NCBI RefSeq assembly: GCF_900547735.1
Contig: NZ_URHZ01000019.1
Span: 1-64,000, forward strand
DNA: 64,000 nt
Direction of reading: 5' to 3'
From: an uncultured Clostridium sp.
GTDB lineage: Bacteria; Bacillota; Clostridia; Lachnospirales; Lachnospiraceae
The first letter of the stretch is position 1. Each line of letters begins with the position of its first letter. A program made the translations under genes and the position numbers. The notes beneath the pieces are model-generated. The model did no database searches and was not told the DNA's origin. It worked only from the letters and a program-made list of their open reading frames with translations. This document shows, piece by piece, positions 51,146-60,040 of this stretch.

Positions 51146-51212
51146 ATTATTCTCCCTGCGGCTCTCCGCCAATCGCCAAAATGATTAGTTGCCAATCCTC
51201 CAAACCTGCGGT

Positions 51213-51950
51213 TTAATACCCATAGATATCGTAAATCTCATCGGTGTAAACGCCCGGTTCTTTATAAACAATCAGCGGTTTTTCCACCTTAATCATGGAC
51301 CTGCCTCCCCTGACCGCCTCGATCAGGACCATATTGGCCTCCTTGTCCACAAAGGGATGCACCATCTTCATCCGCTTCGGCTCCAGCCGGTATCTGGTGA
51401 GGGCCGTAATGATCTCGATCAGCCTGTGGGGCCGGTGCACCATATAGAAACGGCCCCCCGGCCGAAGTACACGCGCTCCCTCCCTCACCACATCGTCCAG
51501 CGTGCACAGCACCTCGTGGCGGGCTATCGCCTTGGGAAGTTCCGGGTTTTTAAGACCGTGGCTGTCGTTCATATAGGGCGGATTTGTCGTCACTACATCA
51601 AAAGAGGCCCCGCCGAAGATCCGGCCCGCCTCTTTGATATCGCCTGTTATGATGTCTATTTTTTCTTCAAGTCCGTTGAGCTTTACGCTCCGCGATGCCA
51701 TCTCGGCCATCTCTTCCTGGATTTCCAGCCCGGTAAAATGGTTCCCCTCCGTCTTGGCCTCCAGAAGAATCGGAATAATCCCGGTTCCGGTTCCCAGATC
51801 CAGTGCTTTCTCCCCCGGCTTCACAGAGGCGAAACCGGACAGGAGCACCGCATCCATACCAAAGCAGAACGCGTTCTCCCTCTGGATGATGCGGTAACCG
51901 TTCCGGTGCAGCTCATCGATTCTCTCATGTTCCTTCAGGTCAATTGTCAT
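51213..51950 (-). CDS. tRNA1(Val) adenine-N6 methyltransferase (TrmN6/YfiC-like)
   Basis: A 245-residue class I methyltransferase. Seen: the start RIIQRENAFCFGMDAVLLSGF, motif I ALDLGTGTGIIPILL near residue 48, and the N6-adenine signature TTNPPYMNDS near 125. The family methylates A37 of tRNA-Val; exact substrate is inferred. Its start overlaps the ricT stop by 11 bases, a coupling common in clostridia. Confidence 0.88.
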   Translation of the reverse strand: MTIDLKEHERIDELHRNGYRIIQRENAFCFGMDAVLLSGFASVKPGEKALDLGTGTGIIPILLEAKTEGNHFTGLEIQEEMAEMASRSVKLNGLEEKIDIITGDIKEAGRIFGGASFDVVTTNPPYMNDSHGLKNPELPKAIARHEVLCTLDDVVREGARVLRPGGRFYMVHRPHRLIEIITALTRYRLEPKRMKMVHPFVDKEANMVLIEAVRGGRSMIKVEKPLIVYKEPGVYTDEIYDIYGY

Positions 51951-52851
51951 CTAACTTCGATTTCCCTTCCTTGCGCTCCAGAGCTTCCAGCGCCTTCAGT
52001 TCCGCATCGTTGACATTGACGCGCTCACGTCTGCGCTTCGGCCTGAACTTAAGCTGTTCCACCTTGTATTCCCTGATTTCCTTCTCATCCCTGTCCACAA
52101 TTACGACTACCTTGACAAGCTGGCGCAGTACGCTCACGCTGTGGACTTCGCCCTTCAGGCCGTCGTCCGTCGTCACATAGTCTCCGATATTCGGCAGTTT
52201 GCTGTTCAGATCCTCGTAGGTTTCTTCCTCATTCTTCAGACAGCACATAAGGCGTCCGCAGACACCCGAAATCTTGGTCGGGTTCAGGGACAGGTTCTGC
52301 TCCTTCGCCATCTTGATGGATACGGGTATGAACTCAGACAGGTAAGAATGACAGCAGAGAGCCCTGCCGCAAATTCCCACGCCGCCCATAATCTTCGTCT
52401 CATCGCGCACGCCGATCTGACGAAGTTCAATCCTCGTCTTAAACACGGCCGCCAAATCCTTTACCAGCTCACGGAAATCGATTCTTCCGTCCGCTGTAAA
52501 GTAAAACAGCACTTTATTATTGTCAAAGGTATATTCCGCGTCGATCAGCTTCATCTGAAGATCGTGTTTCTTAATCTTCTCAAGGCAGATCTTAAACGCC
52601 TCTTTTTCCTTCTCTTTATTCTTTCTCTCCACCTCTTCGTCCGCACGGGTGGCCATCCTGATAACCGATTTCAGCGGCTGTACCACCTTCTTGTCCTCCA
52701 CCTCGCGGTTCCCTAGAACCACATGGCCGAACTCGATACCGCGCGCAGTCTCCACGATCACGTGATCGCCGGTCTTTATCTCCATACCGGCCGGGTCGAA
52801 GAAATAAACCTTACCGGCCTTACGGAACCTGACTCCGATAACTTTTGTCAT
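51940..52851 (-). CDS. ricT: PSP1-domain protein RicT (YaaT)
   Basis: A 303-residue protein of the RicT/YaaT family, which in Bacillus forms an Fe-S complex with RicA and RicF and stimulates RNase Y and sporulation phosphorelay. Seen: IGVRFRKAGKVYFFDP, GHVVLGNREV, DFRELVKDLA, and the cysteine pairs GVGICGRALCCHSYL and ISGVCGRLMCCLKNE that can hold a cluster. The C-terminus is basic (RPKRRRERVN). Its ATG lies 3 bases after holB's stop. Confidence 0.93.
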   Translation of the reverse strand: MTKVIGVRFRKAGKVYFFDPAGMEIKTGDHVIVETARGIEFGHVVLGNREVEDKKVVQPLKSVIRMATRADEEVERKNKEKEKEAFKICLEKIKKHDLQMKLIDAEYTFDNNKVLFYFTADGRIDFRELVKDLAAVFKTRIELRQIGVRDETKIMGGVGICGRALCCHSYLSEFIPVSIKMAKEQNLSLNPTKISGVCGRLMCCLKNEEETYEDLNSKLPNIGDYVTTDDGLKGEVHSVSVLRQLVKVVVIVDRDEKEIREYKVEQLKFRPKRRRERVNVNDAELKALEALERKEGKSKLDDN

Positions 52852-52854
52852 AGA

Positions 52855-53844
52855 TTAATTCTCCTTCATTGTTAACAGCATAAGCTCCAGGGCCAGCTCC
52901 GTATTGACATTCGCATTCAGCCTGGCCTTCGCTTTCTCTATTGCGTTTAAAATCAGCTCCAGGCCTTCATAAGAACTCTTCTGGCACAGATTGCTGACCG
53001 TTGTATATTCATCCTTAAACACCAGTGTATTGATGTCTTTTGTCACCTTAAACATCAGGATATCCCGGTACCAGAGCTGCATGAAATCAAGGCATTCAAA
53101 CAGATCCAGGTTGTCCTCCTGCAGCTTTTTAATGTAATCAAGCAGCATGGGAATGTCCATCTCTTTTATATTCTTAAGCAATGTCAGCACTTCTTTATAA
53201 AGCAGGGAAAATTCCTCCGAGGAAGCCAGGTGAATGGCCTTTCCCAGATTTCCCCTTGCAAATGCCGCATAGATATCCGCTTTGCTCTCCGGTATCTCCA
53301 TCATCTCCTCCAGGTAATCACTTATTACATGATCCTTCAGTGGACGCAGCTTCAGCTGGATGCACCTTGAAAGGATCGTCGGCAGGAACACCTCCTGGTT
53401 CGTTGTCATCAGAATGATGACCGCATAGGAAGGCGGTTCCTCTATTGTCTTTAAAAGCGCGTTCTGCGCCTGTACCGTCATCTTTTCGGCCTCGTCGACC
53501 ATGTAGATCTTATAACTGCTGCTGTACGGCTTCACCATAATCGAGTCATTGATCTGGACACGGATATCGTCAACTCCGATACTGGCCGGTTTCTCGTGCG
53601 TCACCCAGATGACATCCGGATGATTGCCCGACATGATCTGTTTACAGGAGTGGCACTGCATGCATGGTTCCTTATCACTTTTTTCACAGAGAAGCGTCAT
53701 GGCAAATGCCTTGGCGAGCGTCTTTCTGCCCATCCCCTCTTCGCCCGATAAAATATAGGCGTGGGATACCTTGTGATACTCGATTGCTTTCTGTAAATGA
53801 TCCTTCACCATGTCATGTCCGATTATATCATGAAAACCTGCCAT
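52855..53844 (-). CDS. holB: DNA polymerase III subunit delta'
   Basis: A 329-residue AAA+ clamp-loader subunit. It starts with FHDIIGHDMVKDHLQKAI, followed by a P-loop variant SGEEGMGRKTLAKAFA, the zinc-binding CMQCHSCKQIMSGNHPD, the DEAEKMTVQAQNALLKTIEEPP segment and SRCIQLKLRPL. The modified Walker A fits a delta' that does not hydrolyse ATP. The ATG at 53844 has an AGGAGG site 5 bases upstream. Confidence 0.93.
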   Translation of the reverse strand: MAGFHDIIGHDMVKDHLQKAIEYHKVSHAYILSGEEGMGRKTLAKAFAMTLLCEKSDKEPCMQCHSCKQIMSGNHPDVIWVTHEKPASIGVDDIRVQINDSIMVKPYSSSYKIYMVDEAEKMTVQAQNALLKTIEEPPSYAVIILMTTNQEVFLPTILSRCIQLKLRPLKDHVISDYLEEMMEIPESKADIYAAFARGNLGKAIHLASSEEFSLLYKEVLTLLKNIKEMDIPMLLDYIKKLQEDNLDLFECLDFMQLWYRDILMFKVTKDINTLVFKDEYTTVSNLCQKSSYEGLELILNAIEKAKARLNANVNTELALELMLLTMKEN

Positions 53845-53941
53845 ATCTTCCTCCTGAAACGGCGTAACTCCCCACCGCACACAAAATTGTCTCATATAGT
53901 ATAACACAAGATTAAAATGCTGCCTAGTAGGGAATCCGAGG

Positions 53942-54538
53942 TTAATCCAGGGTTTTGGTTAGTGTTGTTATCGTCTCCGCGATTTCAGAAAGGCACTGAT
54001 CCATCTCTGAATTGGCGTACCGTTTCTCAATTCCCGCCTCTTCAAGCTTCTCTTCGCTGAAATCTTCCTCGTCCGCCAGAAAGCGGCGGCACAGTTCCGC
54101 GTATTTGGGCTGTTTCTGCTGTTTTTCCCTCTCCAGGGCACGGGTCAGCCGTTCCCCGTCCTCTACCTGGATATAAAGGGGCACCAGTTTATCCGCGCCG
54201 AAATATTCCCTTGTGCTCCGGTAGGATTCAAGCGTCCCAATCATCAGATAATTATCCTCCGCAAGGTTGATCTGGCCGTCGTTTACCGTGCTGTAGCTCC
54301 ACGGCCCAAACACCGTATCATACGTCCTGATCTCAATCAGCTTTCCTTCCCTCTGAAACTGTTCTAACTGTCCGGCCGTGGTAAAATGGTACTCCACGCC
54401 CTCCGTCTCCCCGTCCCGTATCGGCCTTGTCGTATAAGTGACAACCGTCTTAAGCCCGGGCAGGCGCTCCATCAGCTTTTTATAGATTGTGTCCTTCCCG
54501 GACGCGCTTTTTCCCATTACATAGAATATTTTTCCCAT
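53942..54538 (-). CDS. Guanylate kinase-like protein
   Basis: A 198-residue P-loop kinase of the guanylate kinase family. Seen: the start IFYVMGKSASGKDTIYKKLME with Walker A, the GMP-binding VTYTTRPIRDGETEGVEYHF, and YLMIGTLESYRSTREYF. The GMP-site and lid are somewhat diverged from housekeeping Gmk, and the location beside the decarboxylase and holB is that of the accessory clostridial paralogue, so GMP activity is probable but not certain. Confidence 0.82.
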   Translation of the reverse strand: MGKIFYVMGKSASGKDTIYKKLMERLPGLKTVVTYTTRPIRDGETEGVEYHFTTAGQLEQFQREGKLIEIRTYDTVFGPWSYSTVNDGQINLAEDNYLMIGTLESYRSTREYFGADKLVPLYIQVEDGERLTRALEREKQQKQPKYAELCRRFLADEEDFSEEKLEEAGIEKRYANSEMDQCLSEIAETITTLTKTLD

Positions 54539-54561
54539 GACTCCATACCTCTGTTATCTGT

Positions 54562-56190
54562 TTAAATTCCCGCCGTTCCTGCGGTATTGTTTCCCCTCTG
54601 TATTACGTCTGAAACGGCAATGGTTCCGTCCTCCGCGATTCCCTCCACGGTCAGGCCAATCTCCCGGTTTTTCCGTATCAGCTCCACGGCTTCCTCCGAA
54701 ATCAGCTCCCCCGGGACAATCATCGGCACGCCGGGCGGATATACGGTAATGAAACCTCCGCTGACGGTTCCGGCAGCATCTTTAAGGGGTATGTGCTTCA
54801 GCTTTTGTCCCCATGCATCGGAGATCTTCATAACCTTCCGGATTCCGGCCAGCCAGGTGCGCGCCGGGCCATCCCCTAACTGCCCTGTCTCCGCCGTTTT
54901 CCCGCCGTTTTCTTTTTCCTCAGTGCCGTTTTCTTTTTCCTCCGTACCGCTCCCCCCGCCGCCAGCCAGTTTATCCAGGCAGCAAAGCGCCTCATATAAC
55001 CTTCTGAATCCGTCTTCCGTATCCATCAAAGACGTCATCAGAATTAAGTAGCTGCCGCAGGCCATCTCGGGTTCCAGATGAAAGCGGCTGCGCAGCAGAT
55101 CCGCTGCCTCGGCTCCGTTCATGCCGCATTCCTTTGTGGAGATCACAATTTTTGATGCGTCCCTGTCTTTTATATGGAAACGGCCGCAGATACCGTCATC
55201 CGCCAGCCGCAGATGTTTGAATTTCCTTCCGCACTCCATCAGCCTTTGCAGGGAAGCGGCGTAACGCTCCATCCGCGCTCTTCCCTCCCCGTCCATATAA
55301 CGGATGCAGTTTTCTATGGATGCCAGAAACACATAAGAAGGGCTGGAGCTCTGGAAGACGGACAGATACCGCTCCACCCCCGCTCTATCGGCAAACCCGT
55401 CCTTTATATGCATCACGGCCGTCTGGGTCAGGGACGGCAGCGTCTTATGGAGGCTCTGGATTACGATGTCCGCCCCGCATTCCAGAGCGGAGCAGGGAAA
55501 ATGCGCCCCAAACGGGAAATGCGCCCCGTGGGCCTCATCCACAATCAGCGGCACGCCGTGACGGTGGGCAATCCCTGCAATGGCCCCGATGTCCGAAACC
55601 ATTCCCTCATAGGTCGGCGATGTGATAAACACCGCCTGGATTCCGTTCCCGTCCTCCCCTGTCCCGGAGGGCATACCCGCCATCTTATCCGTTTTCTTAT
55701 CCGTTTTCTTATTCGTGTTTTCAAAGGCGGCTTCAACCGCCGCAGGGTCAATGCCGCCCTGGATTCCGTAGTCATCTGCATAGTCGGGGTAGACATACAC
55801 CGGATCCAGATGACCGAGCAGCACCGCATGATAGGCGGCTTTATGGCTGTTTCTGGCCATAATGATCTTCCCGCCAGGGGAAGTCACCCCGCTGATGGCG
55901 CTCAGGATTCCCCCGGTGCTGCCGTTTACCATATAGTAGGTCCGGTCCGCCCCGTAGACGGCGGCGGCCCGATCCATGGATTCGCGCAGTATTTCCTCCG
56001 CATGGTGCAGGTTGTCAAATCCGTCAATCTCCGTGATATCCACAGAAAAGGGATTTGGAAAAGAAGTTATCCCCAATTCCACCTGCCGTTTGTGTCCGGG
56101 CATGTGGAAAGGGTAACAGTCCGACTCACCGTATCTGATTAGCTGTTCCAGCAGGGGATTCTTCCACTCCCCCGTATTATCCTTATTCAT
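54562..56190 (-). CDS. Orn/Lys/Arg decarboxylase-family PLP enzyme
   Basis: A 542-residue fold-type I PLP enzyme of the SpeA-like/Cad family that decarboxylates a basic amino acid. Seen: CYPFHMPGHKRQ, ITEIDGFDNLHHAEE, MVNGSTGGILSAI, TSPTYEGMVSD, VDEAHGAHFPF and the PLP lysine in SLHKTLPSLTQTA. Two low-complexity insertions break the family pattern: NTNKKTDKKTDKMAG near residue 165 and GTEEKENGTEEKENGG near 415. The ATG at 56190 overlaps the end of the upstream gene by 8 bases. Substrate (Lys, Arg or Orn) is not fixed by the sequence. Confidence 0.87.
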   Translation of the reverse strand: MNKDNTGEWKNPLLEQLIRYGESDCYPFHMPGHKRQVELGITSFPNPFSVDITEIDGFDNLHHAEEILRESMDRAAAVYGADRTYYMVNGSTGGILSAISGVTSPGGKIIMARNSHKAAYHAVLLGHLDPVYVYPDYADDYGIQGGIDPAAVEAAFENTNKKTDKKTDKMAGMPSGTGEDGNGIQAVFITSPTYEGMVSDIGAIAGIAHRHGVPLIVDEAHGAHFPFGAHFPCSALECGADIVIQSLHKTLPSLTQTAVMHIKDGFADRAGVERYLSVFQSSSPSYVFLASIENCIRYMDGEGRARMERYAASLQRLMECGRKFKHLRLADDGICGRFHIKDRDASKIVISTKECGMNGAEAADLLRSRFHLEPEMACGSYLILMTSLMDTEDGFRRLYEALCCLDKLAGGGGSGTEEKENGTEEKENGGKTAETGQLGDGPARTWLAGIRKVMKISDAWGQKLKHIPLKDAAGTVSGGFITVYPPGVPMIVPGELISEEAVELIRKNREIGLTVEGIAEDGTIAVSDVIQRGNNTAGTAGI

Positions 56191-58138
56191 CCTCGGCTCC
56201 ATTCTGGATTTCTGTTCCGTTTAATCTTATTTCCAGCGGCTTTGTCGTCTCCCAGGCCATCTGCCCGGAGTCACTGTCATAGCTGCATCTGTGATACAGG
56301 CAGTAGATCTTGTCTCCCTCGGCCATGACCATCTCTAACATATCACTGCCATCCGGTTCCGGCCGCACTCCCGTATCATTGACCGGTTCAATTCCGCCGC
56401 CCAGGGAAATCACCGAGATCTCCCCGTGGATATCCTCCGGATCCGCCACCGATGGGATGTACTCGCCAAAAATAGCCCGGACATTGTCAAAGTAATACAT
56501 GTTCCTCATATATCCCCTGAATGGAGCGCCCGATTTCTCCAGGGTCATGGTCTCTAAATTAAGGCGGTAAATCTGACTGTCGCACTCGGCCCCGTACTGC
56601 TCCGTTCTGGCGCTGTAGTACAGCCAGTCACCCGCTATACAGAAACTGTCCGCCACCAGCCCTTCCTGCCGTATCAGCCCTCTTGTACCGGCTCCGTCCT
56701 TCCAGTAAATCTTCTTATCCGTACCCGCATCATCGATGTAGTATGTGACGTCTCCGTCTTTTCTGGGAGCCGGGCTTACCGATTTGATCACGCCTTCCTC
56801 CAGCCGGTAGATTCTGTCTCCGGCACGCACTTCGCCGCTGCCTTCCTCCACAACCGGATTTCCCGACGCATCAAACAGGGACAGAACCAGCCCCTGCTCC
56901 TTCAGCTCGATCCGGTATCCGGCCTCTGTGCCCGAATATTCCACTCCCTGTGACACACTTTCAAGAGTCCTGTCTTTCATGTAATAAGCCGTATCTTCCC
57001 AGGCAAAATAATGTTCCACATCCGAGGCCAGGGATTCCGTGTTGCCGGTGCTCAGTTCTTTCCGGTACAGAGTTCCGTCGGACAGGTAATAAAGCCATCT
57101 GGATGTGACCTGAAAACTCTCCGACGGAGGGGTGCTGTCCGTCGTATAAATCTCCTCCTGCTTTCCTCCCTCCGGTTCGGCCCTGTAGAGCGTTGTCTTT
57201 ACCTGTGAAGAATTGGGGATCTGATATTGGCTGATATACCACAGATACCCGCACCTTACGTCGGCCTGGGTCACATGGCCGTTCATCACAACGCGTGTCT
57301 CCTCCCCCGTATCGGGATCTTTTATATAAATATCACCGGATTTCACCTCATAACGCGTTGTTTCATCAAAGGACAGGTTCATATTCTCCACCACGTCCTT
57401 ATTGCTTCCGATCATGGTCAGCTCGCCGTTCCTGGAAAATGTCAGGATCTGTTTTCCCAGCGCAACGGGTCCGTCGGCCAGTCTTCCTTCTTTTGTCGTA
57501 TAATAAAGCTTTCCATCCGGCTTCTGCTCCCAGCCCGGGTTCAGCCGTTCTCCCTCTATGACAACCGGAGCCTCGCTGCTTGCCGCCGCCGTCTCCATCA
57601 CAACAGCGGGGATCTCCTCCCCCTTCCTGCTGCCGCGGAACCACCTCAGGCCTTTGTAAAAGACCGCCACCGTAAAAATCAGGATAAACACCGTCATAAC
57701 CACCTTCAGGAGGCTGTAGAGGTATGCGGCAAACGAGCCCTTGTCTTCCTCCGGCTCCTCCCGGGTAAGGCCCGCTTTCTCCTCGATCTTCATCCACATC
57801 GTTACCGCCGCTTCTTCCTTCAGGCTCTGGTACTCCCCATCAAACTCAAGATGAGCCGGTTCATGTCCCAGTTCCTTTTCAACCACGCGGTAAATCTCTT
57901 CCTCGATACGGTCCGTGAGTTCCTCCTCATCGACCGGCAGGGTGTTGGCTTTTTGGTAGAGCCTTAAGTAGACTTCCACCAGGATTGGTTCCGCCTTCTC
58001 CCGGTCCTCCACAAGAGAGCCGATTTTTCCGTAGGTATCCTGTACCGTCAGGATATAAAAATTCTGAAACGCGTCCGCGTCCCCTGTTCTTGCCAGATCC
58101 ATCGTCTTTTTTAAAAGAGTACGCTGATTCAAACGCAT
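56183..58138 (-). CDS. Membrane protein with sigma-like N-terminus and beta-propeller ectodomain
   Basis: A 651-residue protein I cannot name. Residues ~20-70 (YILTVQDTYGKIGSLVEDREKAEPILVEVYLRLY) recall sigma-70 region 2, but no region 4 follows. A membrane helix lies near 168-187. The ~450-residue extracytoplasmic part consists of repeated WLYYLSDGTLYR, YYSART and LWYISQYQ blocks, like DUF5050/TolB-type propellers. The ribosome site GGAGG abuts the ATG at 58138; a TTG two codons later (58132) has better spacing. It lies 17 bases after the metal ABC ATPase gene. Confidence 0.65.
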   Translation of the reverse strand: MRLNQRTLLKKTMDLARTGDADAFQNFYILTVQDTYGKIGSLVEDREKAEPILVEVYLRLYQKANTLPVDEEELTDRIEEEIYRVVEKELGHEPAHLEFDGEYQSLKEEAAVTMWMKIEEKAGLTREEPEEDKGSFAAYLYSLLKVVMTVFILIFTVAVFYKGLRWFRGSRKGEEIPAVVMETAAASSEAPVVIEGERLNPGWEQKPDGKLYYTTKEGRLADGPVALGKQILTFSRNGELTMIGSNKDVVENMNLSFDETTRYEVKSGDIYIKDPDTGEETRVVMNGHVTQADVRCGYLWYISQYQIPNSSQVKTTLYRAEPEGGKQEEIYTTDSTPPSESFQVTSRWLYYLSDGTLYRKELSTGNTESLASDVEHYFAWEDTAYYMKDRTLESVSQGVEYSGTEAGYRIELKEQGLVLSLFDASGNPVVEEGSGEVRAGDRIYRLEEGVIKSVSPAPRKDGDVTYYIDDAGTDKKIYWKDGAGTRGLIRQEGLVADSFCIAGDWLYYSARTEQYGAECDSQIYRLNLETMTLEKSGAPFRGYMRNMYYFDNVRAIFGEYIPSVADPEDIHGEISVISLGGGIEPVNDTGVRPEPDGSDMLEMVMAEGDKIYCLYHRCSYDSDSGQMAWETTKPLEIRLNGTEIQNGAEDE

Positions 58139-58155
58139 TCCTCCTTTATCGTCTG

Positions 58156-58998
58156 CTATTTTACCGTGAGGAACCGGCCGTTGAAGCTCAGCAGTTCCAG
58201 ATCAGGATAAATCATTCTGAGCTTTCTCTCCGCTTCTTTCCGCCCTTCCTCGGTTCCATTTCTGCAGTAAACTGTTTCCCTTATCCTTCCGTCCTTCAAT
58301 ATTACAATCTCATCACAGTATCGCAGGGCATAATCGGGATCATGGATTGTAATCAGGCCGCCGTACTTCTTTTCCCGGATAATACCGGAAATCCGGCTCA
58401 GGATCATTCTCCTGTTTCCATAATCCAGCGCGCTGTCCGGCTCGTCAAACATCATCACCGGAGCATTCTGCATCAGGGCGCGGCAAAGAAGCGCCAGTTG
58501 TTTCTGACCTTCGCTTAACGTCAGAAAATCCCTGTCCGCTTCCTCCAAAAGCCCCATCTGTCCCAGGAGCTCCCGCGCTTCCCGCCTGTGTGCGGCAGAA
58601 GGCGCCTCATACCAGGAAAGGCGCGGATTTGCCCCCATGACAACCACTTCCTCTGTCCTGATATGATATAAAATACTGTTTTTCTGGGGAATATAACTGA
58701 TACAGGACGCCAATTCCCTGCGGCCAAACGCCGTCAGGTCACGCCCGCATACCGTCACCCCGCCTTTCCGGAACGGTATCAGTCCGCACGCTGCTTTTAG
58801 AAGTGTCGTCTTACCCGAACCGTTCACTCCCAGAAGCGCCGTCAGGCAGCCCTTTTTAACCGTTAAATTCACACCGTCCAAAACTGCCGGCTGTGGTTCC
58901 CTGGAGTTCCTGCCGGCGGCAGTTGTCCCCTTTTGGTAAGAAACCTGCAAATCCCGTATCTCCAGAAGGCAGTCCTTCTCTACATTATAACCGTTCAT
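58156..58998 (-). CDS. FecCD-type metal/cobalamin ABC transporter ATPase
   Basis: A 280-residue ABC ATPase. Walker A LLGVNGSGKTTLL, the Q-loop SYIPQKNS, signature LSEGQKQLALLCRAL, Walker B VMMFDEPDSALD and the switch histidine in ITIHDPDYALRYCDE are all intact. It energises the permease encoded upstream. The ATG at 58998 with a GAAGAAGG site is my choice; ATGs at 59013 and 59037 are alternatives, the last overlapping the permease gene. Confidence 0.88.
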   Translation of the reverse strand: MNGYNVEKDCLLEIRDLQVSYQKGTTAAGRNSREPQPAVLDGVNLTVKKGCLTALLGVNGSGKTTLLKAACGLIPFRKGGVTVCGRDLTAFGRRELASCISYIPQKNSILYHIRTEEVVVMGANPRLSWYEAPSAAHRREARELLGQMGLLEEADRDFLTLSEGQKQLALLCRALMQNAPVMMFDEPDSALDYGNRRMILSRISGIIREKKYGGLITIHDPDYALRYCDEIVILKDGRIRETVYCRNGTEEGRKEAERKLRMIYPDLELLSFNGRFLTVK

Positions 58999-59020
58999 CC
59001 TTCTTCCGTCCATCCTGTGT

Positions 59021-60028
59021 TCAAGGTTTATTCCCATTGCCAATAAGCAGCCACACCAGTACCGGCACGCCCAGGAGCGATGTGAGAATGCTGACCGGAA
59101 TTTCACTTCCTCCCAGGGATCTGGCCAGACAGTCCGCCGCAAGCATAATGATGCTCCCCACAAGTCCGCTCAGAACAGCGGCTGAAAATCCGTTTTCTTT
59201 CAGAAGCATCCTGGCAATATGCGGGGCCACAAGTCCTATGAAAGAGATAGCGCCCGTCACACTGACAATTCCCGCAACAATCAGCGTCGTCAGCGCCAGA
59301 ACCAAGATTCTGACTACTCTGACGGACACTCCGAGCATGGCTGCCTCGTCGTCGGCCAGGGAAAGCATCTGAATCTGCCACCGAAAGAACAAAAGCCCGA
59401 TTAACCCGGCCAGCACCACAGGAGCCGCCGTCATCAGCTTCTCATAAGTCATGCTGGAAAAGCTCCCCATGGTCCAGTATTCAATCGACGCAAGCTGGCG
59501 CTCCGGATCCGCAAGGTATTTCATCGCCATGATAAAGGAATCTGCCAGCGCCCGCACCGCAATCCCGGCCAGCACAAAATCGGAGGCGGAGCGGTGTCCT
59601 GCCATTCCCGCCAGCGCTACCGCGGCTCCAACGGCAATTAGGCCGCCCGCGAATGCGCTGCCGACCACCATACCTCCGCCCTGCCCGAAGCAGACAATGG
59701 CGAACGCCGCTCCTGCCCCGGCTCCGCTGGTAACGCCGATCAGGTCCGGGGACGCCAGTGGATTGCGGAATATATCCTGATAAATAGAGCCGGCCATACT
59801 GAGGCCGGCTCCTGCTATAAATGCCATAACCGTACGGGGAAGACGCAGAGTTAAAAACACGCTCCTTGCCGTCTCATCTGCTCCCTGTCCTGACAATATA
59901 CGCCCTATCTCCCGCACTTCCAGCGGATATCTCCCGGTACAGAGGGATATCACGAGGAATACCATCAGGATGATCAGGCTGTAAACATATATTCTTTTCT
60001 TATTTCCCGTTCTTTTTTGAACTGTCAT
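59021..60028 (-). CDS. FecCD-family metal-chelate ABC permease
   Basis: A 335-residue permease with about 10 membrane helices. Family signs: LRLPRTVMAFIAGAGLSMAGSIYQDIFRNPLASPDLIGVTSGAGAG-type N-terminal block, GIAVRALADSFIMAMKYL, the SVTGAISFIGLVAPHIARML coupling segment and the C-terminal LTSLLGVPVLVWLLI. Substrates of the family are ferric siderophores, haem or cobalamin. It starts 12 bases after the binding-protein gene; its ribosome site is weak, suggesting coupling. Confidence 0.92.
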   Translation of the reverse strand: MTVQKRTGNKKRIYVYSLIILMVFLVISLCTGRYPLEVREIGRILSGQGADETARSVFLTLRLPRTVMAFIAGAGLSMAGSIYQDIFRNPLASPDLIGVTSGAGAGAAFAIVCFGQGGGMVVGSAFAGGLIAVGAAVALAGMAGHRSASDFVLAGIAVRALADSFIMAMKYLADPERQLASIEYWTMGSFSSMTYEKLMTAAPVVLAGLIGLLFFRWQIQMLSLADDEAAMLGVSVRVVRILVLALTTLIVAGIVSVTGAISFIGLVAPHIARMLLKENGFSAAVLSGLVGSIIMLAADCLARSLGGSEIPVSILTSLLGVPVLVWLLIGNGNKP

Positions 60029-60040
60029 ATCTTTTCTTTA

